This document shows positions 7,301 through 9,099 of a DNA stretch of 9,099 nt, one piece after another. A program made the translations under genes and the position numbers. The stretch is taken from the NCBI GenBank assembly GCA_937896275.1, contig CALBMW010000562.1:1-9099 (forward strand), in the 5' to 3' direction. The notes under the pieces were generated by a model. That model had not been told where the DNA came from. It searched no databases and saw nothing but the letters and a program-made list of their open reading frames with translations. Numbering within the stretch: position 1 is the first letter of the stretch; every line of letters starts with the position of its first letter. Origin of the DNA: an uncultured Myxococcales bacterium (GTDB lineage Bacteria; Myxococcota_A; Bradymonadia; UBA7976; UBA1532).

Positions 7301-7705
7301 GTTCGGCTGGCCGAGCTCCAACTCCACATGCAGCAGGTCGATCGCGCTCAGGTGCTGTTGAAGCGCGCGCTGGCCAAGCAGCCGGACAATGTCCGGGCGC
7401 TGGCGGTCTACGGCGAGACGCTGGGCGTGAAGAAGGACCTCGATGGCGCCGAGAGATACCTGCTGCGGGCGATCCGCGTGGCGCCCGACGATCCCACGGC
7501 GCTCAACAACCTCGGCATGGTGTACGCGCGGCGGGGGGACTGGACCGCCGCCCGGGACGCCTTCGCCCGCGCGGTCGAGGCGGGGCCGACCTTCGCGCGG
7601 GCCCGGCAGAACCTGCTCGACGCCGAGCGCATGCTGCGCGGTGAGGGCCCCCCTGCGCAGCCGGACAAGCTGCCGTCCGCGCCCCCGGGTCCGGAAGAGC
7701 ACTGA
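4367..7705 (+). CDS. Predicted selenoprotein: FG-GAP / ASPIC-UnbV / TlpA-thioredoxin / TPR fusion
   Basis: Read through the in-frame TGA at 6116-6118 as Sec584, this is a 1112-residue protein. Order of parts: an export signal (residues 1-16, MRQPVLLAVVTCCLAC, possibly a lipoprotein, though the lipobox is weak); a Pro/Ala linker; an NTF2/SnoaL-like region (about 60-205); FG-GAP/VCBS propeller repeats with calcium-type DxDxDG loops near 252, 301, 362, 429, 479, 557, 652 and 664; an ASPIC/UnbV domain (about 692-780, with TTLHFGLGDA); a TlpA-like thioredoxin domain with W834-C835-E-P-C838 and cis-Pro904; and about four TPRs (940-1092). Sec584 sits between the loops at 557 and 652. The thioredoxin part predicts thiol-disulphide exchange outside the cytoplasm, perhaps with the Sec as partner or second active site (inference). 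Without read-through, the first half would lack ASPIC and the second half would lack a signal peptide. The alternative is a disrupted gene or a sequencing error. Confidence 0.78.
6116..6118 (+). other. In-frame UGA, predicted selenocysteine codon (Sec584)
   Basis: The TGA interrupts an otherwise continuous frame. The 20 codons from 6119 to 6178 have no stop and the frame runs on to 7705. The local context D-L-[UGA]-T-Y-L-W-R-Q aligns with D-Y-C-T-D-F-W-R-Q of the paralogue at 7794-9099, so UGA takes the place of a cysteine (TGC at 8375-8373). All four genes in the window end in TGA at natural domain ends, so UGA has not been reassigned genome-wide; specific recoding is needed. Confidence 0.75.
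6119..6151 (+). promoter_or_regulatory. Candidate bacterial SECIS hairpin
   Basis: Immediately 3' of the UGA, GGCGGC (6129-6134) pairs with GUCGCC (6140-6145), giving six pairs including one G-U, around a loop AGUUC (6135-6139). The loop begins after 16 nt, within the range known for bacterial SECIS elements and close to the 17 nt of Escherichia coli fdhF, and it has G in its first two bases, as the bacterial consensus requires. A lower stem, CGUA (6120-6123) with UGCG (6148-6151), is possible across an asymmetric internal loop. In bacteria such a hairpin binds SelB carrying Sec-tRNA. The fold was derived by hand, and no bulged U interrupts the upper stem as it does in fdhF. Confidence 0.68.
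6167..6173 (+). promoter_or_regulatory. Purine-rich SD-like stretch before internal ATG 6179 (alternative reading)
   Basis: GGAGGGG lies 5 nt before an in-frame ATG at 6179. It could let ribosomes re-initiate if UGA terminates translation, giving a 508-residue fragment without an export signal. In such a G-rich genome it may be chance (codons Gly-Gly-Ala). I list it because it is the main competing explanation for how the second half could be made. Confidence 0.2.
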
Positions 7706-7793
7706 GAGCCTGTGATTCTCGCGCCCGGCGGCTGCGCCGCCCTCGCGACGGCGTCCAAGAGAGTCACGCGCTCTGACCCATGGGGCGGGCGCG
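7706..7793. other. Convergent intergenic gap
   Basis: This 88-bp stretch separates the stop codons of two convergent genes. It contains the GC-rich hairpin listed separately and no supportable small gene. Confidence 0.5.
7720..7747. terminator. GC-rich hairpin between convergent genes, possible bidirectional terminator
   Basis: GGCGGC (7727-7732) and GCCGCC (7736-7741) form a perfect 6-bp stem with a TGC loop. Outside it, CGCG (7720-7723) can pair with CGCG (7744-7747) across a small internal loop. No T-run follows on either strand, so intrinsic termination is uncertain, although the position between two stop codons fits. Confidence 0.4.
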
Positions 7794-9099
7794 TCAGGGG
7801 GCGGGGATGCGGTGGTAGCGCCCCGGCTCGGGGTGCTCGAGGCGGCTCAGGCGGCCGCCCGGCCAGCGCACTTCGAGCGCGTCGGGCGGCGGGCCGTCCC
7901 CGAGCCCGAAGTGCACTCGCGGCGGGCGCTGGGTCAGGAAGCCGTCGCCGGTGACCACGGCGGCCACCACGCGCTCATCGCCCCGCACCATCGTCACCCG
8001 CGCGCCGAAGACGTCGAGGCCGGGGTGCCCGACCAGATCGGCCCCGATCCAGCCCTTGCGAGGCGCCTCGTTGTGCAGCACGCGCAGGTTGAGGCGGCCG
8101 CGCTCGATCTCGGCCACCACCAGATCGACCCCGCCGTCGTCGTCGAGGTCGTAGGCGAACACGTTGCGGCTGTCGGCCTCGTCGGCGACGCCCCAGAGGA
8201 AGCCCTGCTCGACCAGCCCGGCGGGCCCGTCGACGAACAGGCGGTTGTGCTCGAAGCCGTTCCACGACACGCCGCTGGTGAAGCGCCCGTGCAGGGTCAG
8301 CACCGCGATCTCTGCGGCGTCCGGCGGCAACTGCTCGGCCTGCATGTAGACGTCCTGCCGCCAGAAGTCGGTGCAGTAGTCACGCGCCGTCTTTCCGCTG
8401 ATGAAGCCGTTGGTCACGTAGAGGGCCAGGTCGCCGCCGTTGTCGGGATCGAAGACCGCCGTGCCCCAGGACCAGCCCGTCGCCGCCACCCGCGCCGCCG
8501 CGGGGGCCTCTCGCAGGTGTCCCTTGCCGTCACCGAGGTAGAAGCGGTTGCCGATCGTCATCTCGGTGCGCCAGCGCGTGAAGGCGTCGAAGCCGGGCCG
8601 CTGCAGGCCCATGCCGTTGAGGCGGCGCACGGTCGACGAGCTCATGCCGGTGGCGAAGAGGTCCAGGTGGCCGTCGCGGTCGAAGTCGGCCAGCGCGTAG
8701 GCCATGCCGAAGAGCGTGCGGTTGTCCACGGCGTCCGCGGTGACGTCGGTGAAGTGACCCTTGCCGTCGTTCTCGAAGAGGTCGATGCCCGAGAAGTCGT
8801 TGACGGTCAGCAGGTCGAGGTCGTCGTCGCCGTCCAGGTCGATGAGCCCCACGCTCTGGGTGTGCCGGCGCCGCTTGGGGCCGAGGCCCGCCTCGTCCGT
8901 CACGTCGGAGAAGCGGCCCTCGCCGTCGTTGCGCAGCAGATAGCCCGGCCAGCCGTTGATCGCGTCGTAGAAGGGCCACGCCAGCTGGCCCTGGCTGTAG
9001 GCGCCCCGGTACTGGCTGACGTAGAGGTCGAGATCGCCGTCGCCGTCGACGTCGCCCACGGCGATGGCGCGCACCCGGCGGAGGGGCTCGGCGGGGGCG
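7794..9099 (-). CDS. FG-GAP / ASPIC-UnbV (CRTAC1-like) protein, 5' end beyond right edge
   Basis: The frame is open to the right edge; the GTG at 9074 falls within a propeller repeat (residues before it read APAEPLRR), so the start is outside the window. The 434 visible residues contain calcium-type loops DVDGDGDLDLYVS, DLDGDDDLDLLTV and DFDRDGHLDLFAT, then a degenerate one, DPDNGGDLALYV, in which the third Asp is Gly. A segment with Cys242 (D-Y-C-T-D-F-W-R-Q) follows, then another loop (DLDDDGGVDL) and a C-terminal ASPIC/UnbV domain (VHFGLGDG, LEVRWPGG). It is a paralogue of the central part of the gene at 4367-7705 but ends after ASPIC, without thioredoxin or TPR parts. Its cysteine marks the place of the selenocysteine in the other gene. 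Proteins of this type are usually exported, calcium-binding beta-propellers; the substrate is unknown. It is transcribed convergently to the other genes. Confidence 0.88.
   Translation of the reverse strand, partial: APAEPLRRVRAIAVGDVDGDGDLDLYVSQYRGAYSQGQLAWPFYDAINGWPGYLLRNDGEGRFSDVTDEAGLGPKRRRHTQSVGLIDLDGDDDLDLLTVNDFSGIDLFENDGKGHFTDVTADAVDNRTLFGMAYALADFDRDGHLDLFATGMSSSTVRRLNGMGLQRPGFDAFTRWRTEMTIGNRFYLGDGKGHLREAPAAARVAATGWSWGTAVFDPDNGGDLALYVTNGFISGKTARDYCTDFWRQDVYMQAEQLPPDAAEIAVLTLHGRFTSGVSWNGFEHNRLFVDGPAGLVEQGFLWGVADEADSRNVFAYDLDDDGGVDLVVAEIERGRLNLRVLHNEAPRKGWIGADLVGHPGLDVFGARVTMVRGDERVVAAVVTGDGFLTQRPPRVHFGLGDGPPPDALEVRWPGGRLSRLEHPEPGRYHRIPAP
8373..8375 (-). other. Cysteine codon aligned with the predicted Sec codon of the paralogue
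   Basis: The codon is TGC, one base from TGA. Residues after it match the other gene without gaps (Thr at +1; Trp-Arg-Gln at +4 to +6). Upstream, the alignment back to the shared Y-V-x-N-G motif needs a two-residue gap. Confidence 0.75.

Noticed and set aside
4274..7702. Very long open frame on the minus strand (1142 codons) opposite the selenoprotein candidate
   Set aside because: It is Arg/Gly/Pro/His-rich without recognisable domains and mirrors the codon pattern of the opposite strand; this is expected in GC-rich genes. Interestingly, it spans the UGA site, but the plus strand carries all recognisable domains.
6179..7705. Independent gene starting at ATG 6179
   Set aside because: It is in the same frame as the upstream part, starts in the middle of the propeller, and lacks the export signal expected for a TlpA/ASPIC protein; read-through of the UGA explains it better, though re-initiation is kept as an alternative.

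Overview
This 9.1-kb, very GC-rich window looks like the chromosome of a bacterium from the Myxococcota or a related deltaproteobacterial lineage. That is an inference from base composition, strong G/C preference at third codon positions, large secreted repeat proteins, and paralogous FG-GAP/ASPIC-UnbV proteins. No marker gene fixes the taxonomy. I see no tRNA, rRNA, CRISPR array or insertion sequence.

Layout. (1) Positions 2-3256 (+) hold the 3' part of a large collagen-like, tail-fibre-like repeat protein with a Cys/Trp-rich C-terminal domain; its start lies left of the window. (2) Positions 3268-4296 (+) hold a lipoprotein with an Ala/Pro linker and HEAT-like helical repeats. It starts 11 bp after gene 1 stops and is probably co-transcribed with it. 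(3) Positions 4367-7705 (+) hold one long exported protein that conventional gene finding would split in two, because an in-frame TGA lies at 6116-6118. (4) A convergent gene at 7794-9099 (-), whose 5' end is cut off at the right edge, encodes a second FG-GAP/ASPIC-UnbV protein. The 88-bp gap between genes 3 and 4 contains a GC-rich hairpin.

Main discovery. The TGA at 6116-6118 is very likely a selenocysteine codon. The frame continues open for 528 sense codons after it and completes the same propeller plus ASPIC/UnbV architecture. In the paralogue on the other strand the aligned residue is cysteine (codon TGC), and the next conserved residues (Thr, then Trp-Arg-Gln) match without a gap. The mRNA just 3' of the UGA can fold into a 6-bp hairpin with a 5-nt loop that starts 16 nt after the UGA and has G as its second base, as expected for a bacterial SECIS element. 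The paralogue cannot form that stem. The same polypeptide carries a TlpA-like thioredoxin domain with a WCEPC motif, so a redox role is plausible. The deduced product is a 1112-residue exported protein: NTF2-like region, FG-GAP propeller, Sec584, ASPIC/UnbV, thioredoxin, TPR.

How the genes may work together is inference. Genes 1-3 lie in one direction with short gaps and all appear destined for the cell envelope or surface: a fibre, a lipoprotein scaffold, and an exported redox/propeller protein. No promoter could be identified with confidence, and the selenocysteine machinery (selA, selB, selC, selD) is not in the window.
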